This document shows positions 23,732 through 35,772 of a stretch of DNA of 64,000 bases, piece after piece. The position numbers and the translations under genes are program-made. The stretch comes from Marchantia polymorpha subsp. ruderalis (Eukaryota > Streptophyta > Marchantiopsida > Marchantiales > Marchantiaceae). Positions within the stretch are counted from its first letter, which is position 1; each line of letters starts with the position of its first letter. The notes below the pieces were generated by a model. That model was not told the DNA's origin. It searched no databases and was given only the letters and a program-made list of their open reading frames with translations. Location: contig AP031357.1 of NCBI GenBank assembly GCA_037833965.1, positions 4,794,001 through 4,858,000 on the forward strand, written 5' to 3'.

Positions 23732-24887
23732 TTATTCAATTGAAGTCAAAGTCACAAACTTAGTATAATGCTCGGACATGTTTGATAGAGATTGAAAGGA
23801 CTCCATGAGACTGTAAGACGAATCAATCATTGTAAACCTGGTATTACACCTATTCTCCATATCAAGTCGAGGAACTTCCTTTGTGTTGTGTTCTCGCGCC
23901 CCTAGAAAAATTTGAACCTTTTTGAAATAAGCGCGCATTCGAGATGATAAGCGTATCGTCTTTAACATTGCCCGGAGTTTTTTCACCTTGGGTTTGGAAA
24001 TTGCTTCATTGTCAATCACAGCCTGATGCATGATATGGCATACGCAGCGAAGGTGCCATCTATAGTCTAGACTAAGAGAAAAATTATTTTTTACTTCGTC
24101 TCTTAGATTCTCGAAACCAGGAATCATTTCACTAGCATTGCAGTTGTTGCAGCTATAATCTTCGTGTGCACATTTGCTGATACAAAAGATTCTAGATAAA
24201 TGACATTGTAGACCACGGATCAAGGTGGTGGAAAATATTTAAAGTCAAGAGTAAAGTTACGCAACTTTCAGGTTTTATCAATCCAATGAAGCGTAATCAC
24301 AAAATAACTTTGCAAAGTTCTAGTGGACCACTCATCACAAGTAATTGGAACTCTTCCTAGAATAGCTTCTACAATATCACAAGATTGTTTGGTATCTGTT
24401 TTCGTTTCGTTTGATATGGCACGAGTAAGACTTCGGCGCGAACAGCCAGACCAAAACCGATTTAGAGTGTTCGTCATTTGTTTCAAAGAAACTGATTCAA
24501 TTGAGCAAAAGCTTTGCTTCGTGTCAATCACTCAATTACCACATTCGTCATGATCTTTGCCTTCGTTTCATCATCACAAACGTTATGCACTTCTAAATAT
24601 GAACCGGATTTTGAAAAGGTCGTTTGGGAAGGATCACCTGGCAATGCGCCTTCCAATGATTCGCGCGTGATGCTCGCAATGCAAGCAAGTCTATTGGATC
24701 CTAGTACATGTACAAAGTACGGACGAACCCAAGATGTGCGCTTATGTTTTTCTATATGGCGATCGCTGGAAAATACTGCCAGTGAAGATAAAGGTAGAAC
24801 AACAAGTTTACCATTCTCGGATTCTTTGTCTTGGTCCATAATGCCACCAAATCTTCCTGTAATATGTGAAGTGCATGTCCTGTTCAC
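23732..24887 (-). pseudogene. hAT-type transposase relic
   Basis: Three minus-strand pieces in three different frames line up in transposase order. 24887-24528 has a degenerate BED-finger-like start (SWVRPYFVHV...LACIA). 24531-24268 carries SRRSLTRAI and ITCDEWSTRTLQSYFVITLHWID, the usual start of the catalytic region with its first Asp. 24223-23732 carries RCVCHIMHQAV, KVKKLRAMLKTI, SSRMRAYF and an ENRCNTRFTMI equivalent of the hAT RWNSTY block. The frameshifts and missing C-terminal dimerisation region show it is dead. No terminal inverted repeats were found by eye. Confidence 0.75.
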
Positions 24888-25258
24888 TCTCTCTACCTAC
24901 TTGTTGTCTTTGACATCCAAATTCTCGTGTGCAAGGATGATATGTGTTACTGTTTTCAGAAATACTAAGCACTAAAACATGGAGAGAACTCTCATTTGCA
25001 GAAAGATAGTACAAACTAGACACGTGTATGTACTTTCAAAATATGTGGCGAGACTTTTAGCCAATGGCTAGCCGCCTAAACTTGGGGCATTAGCCAGCTA
25101 GCCGTTTGTATCGGCTAGTCATAATTTAGACGGCTTCGTGTCCATCCCTACCCACAGGCGTTTCGGGTGGCATCCAAGGCTCTCCAGCTGAGTAGAAAAG
25201 TGATGAAGATTTCCACTCCTTAGGAAACTTAGAATCTCCAGCAAGGGCATGATCATAA
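24888..25258. other. No gene recognised
   Basis: Short intergenic stretch ending at the solo-LTR insertion site. GGCTAG/CTAGCC-rich text near 25060-25120 is partly palindromic. Confidence 0.4.
25254..25258. repeat. Target-site duplication CATAA (left)
   Basis: Matches CATAA at 30137-30141 on the other side of solo LTR 2. Confidence 0.9.
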
Positions 25259-26181
25259 TGTAATAACCCACCAAAGGCTAAAACTGCAGTATGGTGGTAA
25301 AAAGATCGAACCCACAGGGACAGAGGCAACACACAGAGTAAAAATGTCACGTTTTAACAGACTTTTGTAGAGTTTGAATTCTAGGCGACTGTCACTCCCA
25401 AAAATACTGCAGTGCTCGACTCGGAGGCTCGACTCGGAGGAGGATCTCGACTCGGAGGATGCTCGGAGGATGCACGGTACAGCGTGGTCACTCAACACAC
25501 ACACACACACACACACACCTGAAACTGGCAAAAGCACAACTTGGAGGTCGGTCAGGACCTCCGCTTCGGATTTCAGGAGGAAAGTGTCTCAAAAGTTCAC
25601 TCAGAGGTTCTGCAGGTAGTGACTCCCACTCCGGCTTTTACTGCCCTCCCGCCAGGAACTAGCGTAGGGTACCCAGACTGGACTTCCCACTTCGGAACGA
25701 AGCCTCTTCATACGCCGTGGACGTCACCCTCGACTATCACACCAAACGCAGGGAGTGCAGACCCGACTGAGAACTTAACTGAGACACGATCCAGTAACAC
25801 ACACACAACCTGAATTACAAACCAAGGTTTACACGAAGTAATAAAACTTCACTTTGGCATTCAGGGGAAACTTCCCGTAGGAGTACAATCAGGATATGTC
25901 ACTCGAAGGAGTAAGGGGGAACTGTTCAAGTATCTAACTCGCAGCCGGCTCTGAGCATCAGAAATCACCCGCAGGTGCAAATCCGCACTACTCAAGTCTC
26001 TAACCGGGTGCTAGCTCTGAACATTCAGCCGAAGGCCTTCAACTACAACATACGGTAACTTCGCTATGCTGCAGCTTCTCTACGTGGTGCCAGGACTAAA
26101 TGCACAAACACGCCAAGAAAGTGAGTTCCTGATCTGCACTTCCGAAACTGGAAGAGTCCCAAAGCAAAACGCCTTGATCTA

Positions 26182-26188
26182 CTTTATA
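26182..26188 (-). promoter_or_regulatory. LTR TATA box of solo LTR 2
   Basis: TATAAAG on the minus strand, 33 bases beyond the U3-frame stop. Confidence 0.6.
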
Positions 26189-26220
26189 CCCTCAAAGGTC
26201 CTAACTAGCACTACGCTATC

Positions 26221-29064
26221 CTATCTACTTCTCGCAACATCTGCGAGAAACCAAACTATTCTACTGCACTCGGCGGATCCGGTGCTGCGCCTCCTGCGCG
26301 CCGGACTGCTCCGCTCGCTGTCTCTACCTTGCCAGTCTTCCGACCGGCTGCGCAACCCCAGGCGTCGGAGCGCTGCAGTGACTTCCGACTCTAAGTGCGG
26401 CATAGTGTCGCGCGCACCCGACAAGAAGGTTTCTAACTTCCTCGCCACTCGCCGCCGACTCCGACTGTCACCCTCCGTCAATGCCGCCGCCCGAAGCTCG
26501 AACTCCCTGAGTGTGATCTTCTCTTGAGCTGCCACCTCCCAATGGGCGTATCCTTTTAGACAATGGGTCACCCGTGTCGCCAACTCTTCTCGCGCCCTGC
26601 AGCTGCCTTCCACCTCTGCTAGCTGCATTTCCGCTTCCGCACGCTGCGCCCTCAAATCCGAGCACTCGGATTGCAAGTTGCGCAACAACTCCTCATCCTC
26701 CTTGCGGGCTCTTTGACTTTCTTCTAAGGCGCGCGTCTGGCGCGCAAGCTCGGCTGCTAGGACGTGGTTTTGTCTCCGCTCTTCCTGCAATTCCGACTCG
26801 ATCTTTGCCCGCATTAGCTCGGCATCCGCCTGACTTTTCGTCGCCGCATCCTCCCTCTGCTGCTGCAAGGCTTGGTATAGCTTCTGTGTGACCGCCAGGT
26901 GTTGTCGGAAGGCGGTGTTCCTATCCACATATACTTGGCACCTAGAGGCCCAACGGGCCACCTTGCTCCTCGTCCTTCGCCTGATAGTCTCCACATAAGA
27001 CTGCGGTTTTCCAGTACCTGCGTACTTGGATGTCTTGCGATCCAGATATCGCAGGAGTGGGACTATCTGCTCGCACAACACCCCTGTTGGCGTTTTCTGC
27101 ACCAAATCCGCTTCCTGCTCTTCTGAGCTCGTCTCATCCTCAGTCTCGAGGATTTCAGTCGCCACCGAATCCCTTGGCGACTCCCTGGAACTGTGGCGCG
27201 CAGCAGCTTCCGCTGCGACTGCTGCTCCACTGCCTGCTAAAATATCCAGGGCAATGGGAGATCCCACTACTTGAGCCCCTGTTCCGGCTCGATCTTTGGT
27301 CTCCGAAGGGGTCGACGCCGCAGTGACTCTTGTCACCTTTGCACCGCCCGCTTCTGCTACCTGCCCTTCCGGCCCAATCTGCGCGGAAGCTGTCTTCGCT
27401 GAAGGTGCGTCCGCCGAAGGCGTCCGCACACTGGTCGTCGGCCCTGTCCGTCTCGCAGTCGGCGAATCCGGCCGACTCTCTGTTGTCCGACTCGCAGTCG
27501 GCCGACCAGCAGTTGTCCGACTGGGAGTCAGATACACCCTGCGCGTCTTGACTCCACTCGGCCTGCTTGCTGGTGGCGTTTTCCCAGAAGTGCCTTCCGC
27601 CGAAGACGACCCTCTGAGGGTTGTTGGCTCGTCAGCCAAACTTTCTTCTGCTTCCGGCCTGCTGTCCGGTTCAACGCGCCGTTCAGTTGGCCTTCCTTCC
27701 GCTTGTCGGCCTTCAGTCGCCCGACTCGTAGTCGGCCGACTGTCAGTCCGTCCATCTCCTCCCGAAGGCATTGGTGCCTTCTATGCAGAGGTATTTGTCG
27801 TCTTCCCTAGAATCTGCGCGATTATCTCCTCCTGTGTGAGATTCCGCCGGATCGGAGTACGCCCGGTCTCCTCAGTACCAGTTGGCATTTTGCGTGCCCT
27901 CTGTTTTGGTCGACTGTGAGGCTCGGGGGTGGGCCGACCACGAGTCGGCGCAGCTGGCACTTCCGGCTGCCTGTCCTCAGGTCTCTCATCCCACTTCCGC
28001 TTTCGCGGAATGCGCTCACTTCGACGTTCTTCTGCTGCTCTTGCTGGAGCCGGAGCCGGAGGCGGACTGGCAGGTTCCTCGTCCGGATCCGTGTCTACTT
28101 CGGCCTCCCTCGAGTATCTACCTGGATAGCTCCGGGTCAGCAGCGGAAACCGTGTTTTCTCAGAATTTGTCAAACATCCCATCGCCCGATAAAACACGAT
28201 CAAGTAAGGCGAAAGATGATTGAGGGTTCCTCCTCTCTCTTCTTGCGCATGTTGGCGCGTCACCTTCCACAGGAGCCGTGCCCAATGCACTGGAGCTCCT
28301 ACCAACACTAGCTCCACAAATTCTACCTGCCAACCATGCATGTAAGCGGTCTTGGTCGGCTGCAATATCTGCAGCAATGCAGTCGCGACATTTCTCCGCA
28401 ATCGATCTTTGTAATCCCGTGTCCGGAAACCGTTCTTGGGATGCCTGGCAACTTTGAAGAGCTCATTGTAGGAGATTTCTTCCTCCTGGGACACCTTCAC
28501 GCTATCGGCCTCGAAGAGGAGATCCCCTTCCTCGCCGGCACACCTGCCCAACACCTGCGCCCAGTTACAAATGTCCCATCTTTCTGGATGTGGACGGAAT
28601 CCGCGAGAGGGCTTGTGTCTCTCCTGCAGATACTCGCGCACCATCTCCGGACATGTCCAGTTCCACCCCCACAGGAGAAAATCGAGCTTCAGCCCCAGCA
28701 GCACATCTTGAAATGCGCGTAGACCGATCTGCGGCACCCTGAGTGGAGACACTCGCAGCTGGGGAACCTTCGACATTGCGTTTCCTGCACACACAAACGT
28801 TCTCCCTTTCGCTCGCTCTCTCACAATCGCCACTGCGCGTCGGTCGCTCAAGCACTGACTGCTCACTCTCTCTTCGCTCACGCTCAAGTTCGCTACTCGC
28901 AATTCTTTCCAAGGTCTGTCAAGATCCTTGCGCAACTCGTCTCCGCCCTCTCTCCTCTCACTGCAGGTCGCTCCGCTCTTGCGCGTAATCTTGGAAACTG
29001 GAAATCGCAAAATCAAGAATGAGAGAATGAGACTGGAGCGTAGTCTTTTCTTCTCCGAATTCAA
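26221..29064 (-). pseudogene. U3 accessory ORF in solo LTR 2: 948 codons with one TAG
   Basis: The frame is open from 29064 to 26221 except for one TAG at 27781-27783, where other copies have CAG. Domain order: an N-terminal stretch with possible start MNSEKK; MSKVPQL (an alternative start, about residue 95) opening a core of about 230 residues with LLWGWNWTCPEMVREYL, WDICNWAQVLGRCAG, FRTRDYKDRLRRNVATALLQILQPTK and HWARLLWKVTRQHA; an Arg/Pro/Ser/Thr-rich middle (SRTTESRPDSPTARR type); TALDILAGS; and a C-terminal coiled coil with RVTHCLKGYAHWEV and a basic tail. The core may be a distant relative of plant retrotransposon accessory domains such as the putative plant transposon protein family, but I am not sure. 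Confidence 0.75.
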
Positions 29065-30136
29065 GAACGTCCAACGTTCTTACTGGTTACAACGTACGCA
29101 GCCGGCTATACGGCCTAACGGTTCGCCCTTTGCATGCGCGAATTCACGTCTCCGCACTGCGCGCATTCGCGTGCGTGAATGTTGAATTCTCCCGCCGCCG
29201 CCACCTTCCGGACTCGAGTCCGCCGCAGGGTATACGTCGGCTATTTTGTCTTTTCCTAACCCGTCCATCACCGAAGGCGTGTCGCCGCTGGTGCGTTCCT
29301 TATCCGTCGGCGCCTTGCTGGAGGCGCACATCTAGTCGGAGCGAATTACGCCGGCGCGCAGTCGTACCGCTTATTTTGTCCTTTATGCCTCGTCCATTGC
29401 TGACGGCGCATATCCGCCAGCGCAAATTATGCCAGCGCATCCGGCCGTCAGCGCCAAGTCGGAGGCGTACATCCGACCATCGCTTTCCTTCCAGGAACAG
29501 CCGCCCAAGGCGCTTCCGACTCTGAGTTGGTTTCCTCCTATGAGCGCGTGATTCCGCCGAAGGCGCATCGCCGAGGGCGTACGGGAATCCTTTCCGGCTG
29601 TGAACCCTAGCGCGAACGGCGCATGTCCGGCTACGAGTTTTCCGACGCTCATAGCTTCTCCGTCCCTGATCCATCTCCAACGCTCTTGGGCTCGTTAGAA
29701 CGAGCATCCCGAGTTCTTTCTAATGTGACTTCAACCAACTGGATCTACCGTGTATTCCGATCGTTATGAAGGTTTTCCCCTTCCGCGCCAGCGGCGCATC
29801 GCCGAAGGCGCACTCATGGTCGGACGCCTTCAGAGGTCCGGGCCCTTCTCCTGACGTCTTTAGCAAAACCTCCTCCTGAGGTGTCTGCGCCGGAAGCGTA
29901 GCTTCCTTATACGCTGGAAGCGCGTGAGTAGAGACACCTCAGAAAAGGAGCTTTTGCCGAAGGCGCCGAAGACATTGGCGTTAGTACATCCGACTACGTG
30001 ATTCTTCGTGACCTCGTGACGATCTCATCAATCCACTCTATTTAACGTACCCTTTTCTAACTACAAACACTGCTTCGGTACTAGTTTTCTAAAATTGTTT
30101 AAATTCTGCAAAAAAAACAAAAAGTGTGTTACCACA

Positions 30137-30300
30137 CATAACCACCTTGGATAGCTTGGAAATCGTGATATCAAACACAATATTATGACCATTCTAAACT
30201 TCACTTTTAAGTCACCTGGGTAGACTTTCTGGTAGGTTATGTCAAGTATTATCTAAAATTTAAAATTTTTTGAATCATTGAAAAACAATATATTGAAAAA
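30137..30300. other. Host or older DNA between solo LTR 2 and the copia LTR
   Basis: Starts with the right CATAA duplication (30137-30141). AT-rich, with nothing recognised. Confidence 0.6.
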
Positions 30301-30577
30301 TGTTGATATTAACTCTGGTTAAGGAGTTAACTGAGGTTAGTTAACCTTGGTTAACCGCATATGTAGCTATTTATAGCTTAGGTGGTTGACTACCTTGGGT
30401 ATATATACCCTGAGGGTGATAGGAAGAGTATCACTTCAAGCATTCAAGCAGTAAACTCTCTAGTGCTCTTCTCCCCGTGGACGTAACCTTTGAGGGTGAA
30501 CCACGTTATACTCTCGTGTAACTCGTGTTGGTGTGACTCTGCTGTCGGTGTGACGGTTCTGAGTTTTAACGTTAACA
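30301..30577 (+). repeat. Copia 5' LTR
   Basis: Begins TGTTGATATTAACTC and ends ACGTTAACA two bases before the primer site, so the ends are TGTT...AACA. A TATATATA box lies near 30399-30406. The 3' LTR is outside the window, so the left boundary is inferred. Confidence 0.65.
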
Positions 30578-30579
30578 AT

Positions 30580-30592
30580 TGGTATCAGAGCC
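30580..30592 (+). other. Copia primer-binding site (initiator tRNA-Met)
   Basis: TGGTATCAGAGCC, the usual plant copia site complementary to the 3' end of initiator tRNA-Met. Confidence 0.9.
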
Positions 30593-30732
30593 AGTTCCGG
30601 TTCGGACTCTGTGTCATAAAAAGTTTTATGAGACCAAATGTAGTGACAAGTTTTTCCATGGGGTCAATGTCTTTGGAGTTGTGAGTTTTTTCTTTCTGTT
30701 TTTCCAGTTTTTTGGTGTTTGGCACTTACAGA

Positions 30733-30980
30733 GTTCTGTCAAAATCTGACGTATATTTTTAGTGACAGTCTTTTACAGTCAAAATCTGACGGGTTTTTTC
30801 AGTGACAGTATTTTCTATCACAATCTGACGTATATTTTTAGTGACAGTTTTTGACAGTCAAAATCTGACGGGTTTTTTAAGTGACAGTCTTTTACAGTCA
30901 AAATCTGACGGGTTTTTTCAATGACAGTATTTTCTGTCAAAATCTGACGTAATTTTTAGTGACAGTCTTTTACCGTCTTT
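30733..30980 (+). repeat. 40-bp tandem repeat in the copia leader
   Basis: (A)AAATCTGACG followed by TTTTT(A/C)AGTGACAGT(C/A)TTTT recurs at 30741, 30781, 30820, 30860, 30900 and 30939, a period of 39-40 bases. Copies alternate between GTATATTTTT and GGGTTTTTT types. Confidence 0.9.
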
Positions 30981-31222
30981 TTCAAAACTATCAACAAAGT
31001 TTTCAGTAGAACTTTGAGTTTATATCTTGAAGTTTAATAGAAACTATCAGAAAATATTTTCAATAGAGGTTCGACAGCAGGTTTCAGTGAAATCGTTTGA
31101 GAGTGTTTTTTGAAACTTACAGTGGTTTGTAATTTCAACTTCAAGCTGCCTCGAAGATCTTGTGCAGATTTTGTTGATTTCCAGCTCGTCTTGTTGGATA
31201 TTATCTCTATAATATCCGGAAG

Positions 31223-31346
31223 AAGAAAGTAGTAGCAGCGGCAAATGCTTGTTCAGAAGCGGAGGAATAAAACGTCGAGCGAACAAGAAAGTAGTAGCAG
31301 CGGCAAGCGCTTGTTCAGGGAGCGGAGGAGTAAAACGTCGAACGAA
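31223..31346 (+). repeat. 62-bp tandem duplication in the copia leader
   Basis: AAGAAAGTAGTAGCAGCGGCAA starts at 31223 and again at 31285, each time followed by (T/G)GCTTGTTCAG, GCGGAGGA and TAAAACGTCGA. The rest of 31350-31990 is GC-rich leader with CGCGCGG-type partial repeats and no coding frame. Confidence 0.85.
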
Positions 31347-32074
31347 GGAGAAAGGTAGTGGCGAAGTCTTCCCCGGCGCGGCCGACCGCAGTGTGGCAGC
31401 CCCGAGCAGCGGCGAGGCCCTCCGACCGGAAGAGAGGGAGCCCACGGAGGTAGCTGGTAAACCCTAAACCCACCCTGCGCACCCCCCGCGCGGTGCGGGC
31501 AGGCAGGGAGGCCACGGAGGAGCGCGCGGTGCGCAGTTGACAAGCCGGAGGACAAACGAGGAGGTGGAGGGTTAGAGCGATCCCCCCCTCCCCCAAACAA
31601 AGCAGGAGCGCGCGGTTAGGGCAGGGAGGCCATGGAGGACACGCACCCCCCGCGCAGTTAGGACACACTTGCAGGACACACGCGGTTTAGGGCACAACAT
31701 CGTCTGCAACGTGGTTGGAAGTGAACTTGGTCAAGTTCTGACGTGGTTAGACCAACCGTGGTTACAGTTGATGTAGTTGATCTGAACGTGGTTACAGTCG
31801 TGGTCGGAGGGGCAACGGTCGAACGACGGTAACGGTGACGGTGATATCAACGGTGACGGTCGGACCTACGGTGCAGGAATATTCCGTCATAAATATTTCT
31901 CAGAAATATTTTTCATCAGAATCTAGTCAAATTGGGTATCGTTGGAAAGCTCTCGACACAACTAGAGCATCTGGGCACTTTTCAGGACCTGAACGATGAA
32001 TCAAAAGGAGGAAATTGACTCGGAAGCTGCTATTGTCTCTCATTTTCGACGTGCAGAGTCTATAGGTCGACAAA

Positions 32075-32514
32075 TTGGTGGCAATTTTGGGATATAACAT
32101 CATACCTTTCGATGGCCACGGTGATTATTTGCTTTGGGAAAAGCAAGTAAAAGTGAAACTACGATCCATGGGTCTCACTATCTGCTTGGGAGAAAAACCT
32201 TCTAGCATAAATGACATAGAATGGGCTACTGCTAAGGACCAGGCAGTTTGCACTGTGTTGGCATATCTAGACCCTACTATACTCAAGCAGGTTGAGGAGT
32301 ACTCCGAAGTTTCCAAGTTGCTCGATGCGCTTCAACAACGGTTTTATCAAAAGAATCCAACGATTGTGATGAACACTTACATGCGATTGTTACGGTTCAC
32401 TATGAAGCCTGGCACGCACATACAAGACCACATTCACGCCTATGGAAATCTATTGGTGGATCTTCGGAATATGGGGGAGGAGCTTACTGACACAAAGAAG
32501 GCAATGCATTTTCT
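32075..32514 (+). pseudogene. Copia gag, N-terminal half
   Basis: About 147 codons with the copia gag hallmarks FDGHGDYLLWEKQVKVKLRSMGL, a QRFYQKN-type block, RLLRFTMKPGTHIQDHI and LRNMGEELTDTKKAMHF. There is no in-frame ATG at the expected start; an ATG at 31996 is in another frame, which suggests a one-base indel in between. The Ty3 insertion at 32515 cuts the frame, which resumes at 62241. Confidence 0.8.
32510..32514. repeat. Target-site duplication TTTCT (left) of the outer Ty3 element
   Basis: Pairs with CTTCT at 62236-62240; one mismatch. Removing the element and one copy restores the copia gag frame. Confidence 0.75.
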
Positions 32515-32977
32515 TGTGGTAACACACTTTTTGTTTTTTTTGCAGAATTTAAACAATTTTAGAAAACTAGTACCGAAGCAGTGTTTGTAGTTAGAAAAGG
32601 GTACGTTAAAAAGAGTGGATTGATGAGATCGTCACGAGGACACGAAGAATCACGTAGTCGGATGTACCAACGCCAATGTCTTCGGCGCCTTCGGCAAAAG
32701 CTCCTTTTCTGAGGTGTCTCTACTCACGCGCCTCCAGCGTATAAGGAAGCTACGCCTCCGGCGCAGACACCTCAGGAGGAGGTTTTGCTAAAGACGTCAG
32801 GAGAAGGGCCCGGACCTCTGAAGGCGTCCGACCATGAGTGCGCCTTCGGCGATGCGCCGCTAGCGCGGAAAGGGGAAAACCTTCATAACGATCAGAATAC
32901 ACAGTAGATCCAGTTGGTTGAAGTTGCATTAGAAAGAGCTCGGGACGCTCGTTCTAACGAGCCCAAGAGCGTCGGAG

Positions 32978-33352
32978 ATGGATCAGGGACGGAGAAGTTA
33001 TGAGCGTCGGAAAACTCGTAGCCGGACAGGCGCCGTTCGCGCTAGGGTTCACGGCCGGAAAGGATTCCCGTACGCCCTCGGCGATGCGCCTTCGGCGGAA
33101 TCACGCGCTCATAGGAGGAAACCAACTCAGAGTCGGAAGCGCCTTTGGCTGCTGTTCATGGAAGGAAAGCGCCGGTCGGATGTACGCCTCCGACGTGGCG
33201 CTGACGGCCGGATGCGCTGGCATGAGTTGCGCTGGCGGATATGCGCCGGCAGCAATGGACGAGGCATAAAGGACAAAATAAGCGGTACGACTGCGCGCCG
33301 GCGTAATTCGCTCCGACTAGATGTGCGCCTCCAGCAAGGCGCCGACGGATAA
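32978..33352 (+). other. Small 124-codon frame in U3, open in several LTR copies
   Basis: Basic frame MDQGRRSYERRKTRS... of 124 codons, present at the same place and length at 57843-58217 and on the minus strand at 39776-40150; solo LTR 2 has a longer variant (29300-29707) and solo LTR 1 has it broken. It is rich in repeats built from GCCTTCGGC. It may simply be open by composition. Confidence 0.3.
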
Positions 33353-35767
33353 GGAACGCACCAGCGGCGCCACGCCTCCGGTGAGGAACGGGTTAGGAAA
33401 AGACAACATGGCCGACGTATACCCGGCGGCGGACTCGAGTGCGGAAGGTGGCGGCGGCGGGAGAATTCAACATTTACGCATGCGAATGCGCGCAGTGCGG
33501 AGACGTGAATTCGCGCATGCAAAGGGCGAACCGTTAGGCCGTATAGCCGGCTGCGTACGTTGTAACCAGTAAGAACGTTGGACGTTCTTGAAATCGGAGA
33601 AGAAAAGACTGCGCTCCAGTCTCATTCTCTCATTCTTGATTTTGCGATTTCCAGTTTCCAAGATTACGCGCAAGAGCGGAGCGACCTGCAGTGAGAGGAG
33701 AGAGTGCGGAGACGAGTTGCGCAAGGATCTTGGTAGACCTTGGAGAGAATTGCGAGTAGCGATCTTGAGCGTGAGCGCAGAGAGAGTGAGCAGTCAGTGC
33801 TTGAGCGGCCGACGCGCAGTGGCAATTGTGAGAGAGCGAGCGAAAGGGAGAACGTTTGTGTGTGCAGGCAACGCAATGTCGAAGGTTCCCCAGCTGCGAG
33901 TGTCTCCACTCAGGGTGCCGCAGATCGGTCTACGCGCATTTCAAGATGTGCTGCTGAGGCTGAAGCTCGATTTTCTCCTGTGGGGGTGGAACTGGACATG
34001 TCCGGAGATGGTGCGCGAGTATCTGCAGGAGAGACACAAGCCCTCTCGCGGATTCTGTCCACATCCAGAAAGATGGGACATTTGCAACTGGGCGCAGGTG
34101 TTGGGCAGGTGTGCCGGCGAGGAAGGGGATCTCCTCTTCGAGGCCGATAGCATGAAGGTGTCCCAGGAGTAAGAAGTCTCCTACAATGAGCTCTTCAAAG
34201 TTGCCAGGCATCCCAAGAACGGTTTCCGGACACGGGATTACAAAGATCGATTGCGGAGAAATGTCGCGACTGCATTGCTGCAGATATTGCAGCCGACCAA
34301 GACCGCTTACATGCATGGTTGGCAGGTAGAATTTGTGGAGCTAGTGTTGTCAGGAGCTCCAGTGCATTGGGCACGGCTCCTGTGGAAGGTGACGCGCCAA
34401 CATGCGCAAGAAGAGAGAGGAGGAACCCTCAATCATCTCTCGCCTTACTTGATCGTGTTTTATCGGGCGATGGGATGTTTGACAAATGTTGAGAAAACAC
34501 GGTTTCCGCAGCTGACCCGGAACTATCCAGGTAGATATTCGAGGGAGGCCGAAGTAGACACGGATCCGGACGAGGAACCTGCCAGTACGCCTCCGGCTCC
34601 GGCTCCAGCAAGAGCAACAGAAGAACGTCGAAGTGAGCGCATTCCGCGAAAGCGGAAGTGGGATGAGAGACCTAAGGACAGGCAGCCGGAAGTGCCAGCT
34701 GCGCCGACTCGTGGTCGGCCCACCTCCGAGCCTCACAGTCGACCAAAACAGAGGGCACGCAAAATGCCAACTGGTACTGAGGAGACCGGGCGAACTCCGA
34801 CCCGGAGGAATCTCACACAGGAGGAGATAATCGCGCAGATTCTAGGGAAGACGACAAATACCTCTGCACAGAAGGCACCAAGGCCTTCGGGAGGAGATGG
34901 ACGGACTGACAGTCGGCCGACTACGAGTCGGACGACTGAAGGCCGTCAAGCGGAAGGAAGGCCAACTGAACGGCGCGTTGAACCGGACAGCAGGCCGGAA
35001 GCAGAAGAGAGTTTGGCTGACGAGCCAACAACCCTCATAGGGTCGTCTTCGGCGGAAGGCACTTCTGGGAAAACGCCACCAGCAAGCAGACCAAGTGGGG
35101 TCAAGACGCGCAGGCTGTATCCGACTCCCAGTCGGACAACTGCTGGTCGGCCGACTGCGAGTCGGACAACAGAGAGTCGGCCGGATTCGCCGACTCCAGG
35201 ACCGGCGACCAGTGTGCGGACGCCGTCGGCGGGCGCACCTTCAGCGAAGACACCTTCCGCGCAGATTGCGCCGGAAGGGCAGGCAGCAGAAGCGGGCGGT
35301 GCAAAAGTGACAAGAGTCACTGCGGCGTCGACCCCTTCGGAGACCGAAGATCGAGCCGGAACAGGGGCTCAAGCAGTGGGATCTCCCACTGCCCTGGATA
35401 TTTTAGCAGGCAGTGGAGCAGCAGTCGCAGCGGAAGCTGGTGCGCACCACAGTTCCAGGGAGTCGCCAAGGGATTCGGTGGCGACTGAAATCCTCGAGAC
35501 TGAGGATGAGACGAGCTCGGAAGAGCAAGAAGCGGATTCAGTGCAGAAAACGCCAACAGGGGTGCTGTGCGAACAGATAATACCACTCCTGCGATATCTG
35601 GATCGCAAGACATCCAAATACGCGAGTGCTTTAAAACCGCAGTCTTATGTGGAGACTATCAGGAGAAGGACGAGGAGCAAGGTGGCAAGGTGGGCCTCTA
35701 GGTGCGGAGTATATGTGGATAACAACACCGCCCTCCGACAACACCTGGCGGTCACACAGAAGCTATA

Positions 35768-35772
35768 CCAAG
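35768..35772. repeat. Target-site duplication CCAAG (left)
   Basis: Perfect match to 40611-40615, flanking solo LTR 3. Confidence 0.95.

Larger units (their letters stand above)
25259..30136 (-). mobile_element. Giant solo LTR 2 (Ty3 family, 4878 bp)
   Basis: Termini are TGTAATAACC at 25259 and TTACCACA ending at 30136, i.e. 5'-TGTGGTAA...GGTTATTACA-3' on the minus strand. Perfect 5-bp duplications CATAA flank it. It carries the U3 frame with a single stop, a TATA box at 26182-26188 and a long CA microsatellite at about 25496-25519. No internal region is present, so it arose by insertion and LTR-LTR recombination. Confidence 0.95.
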
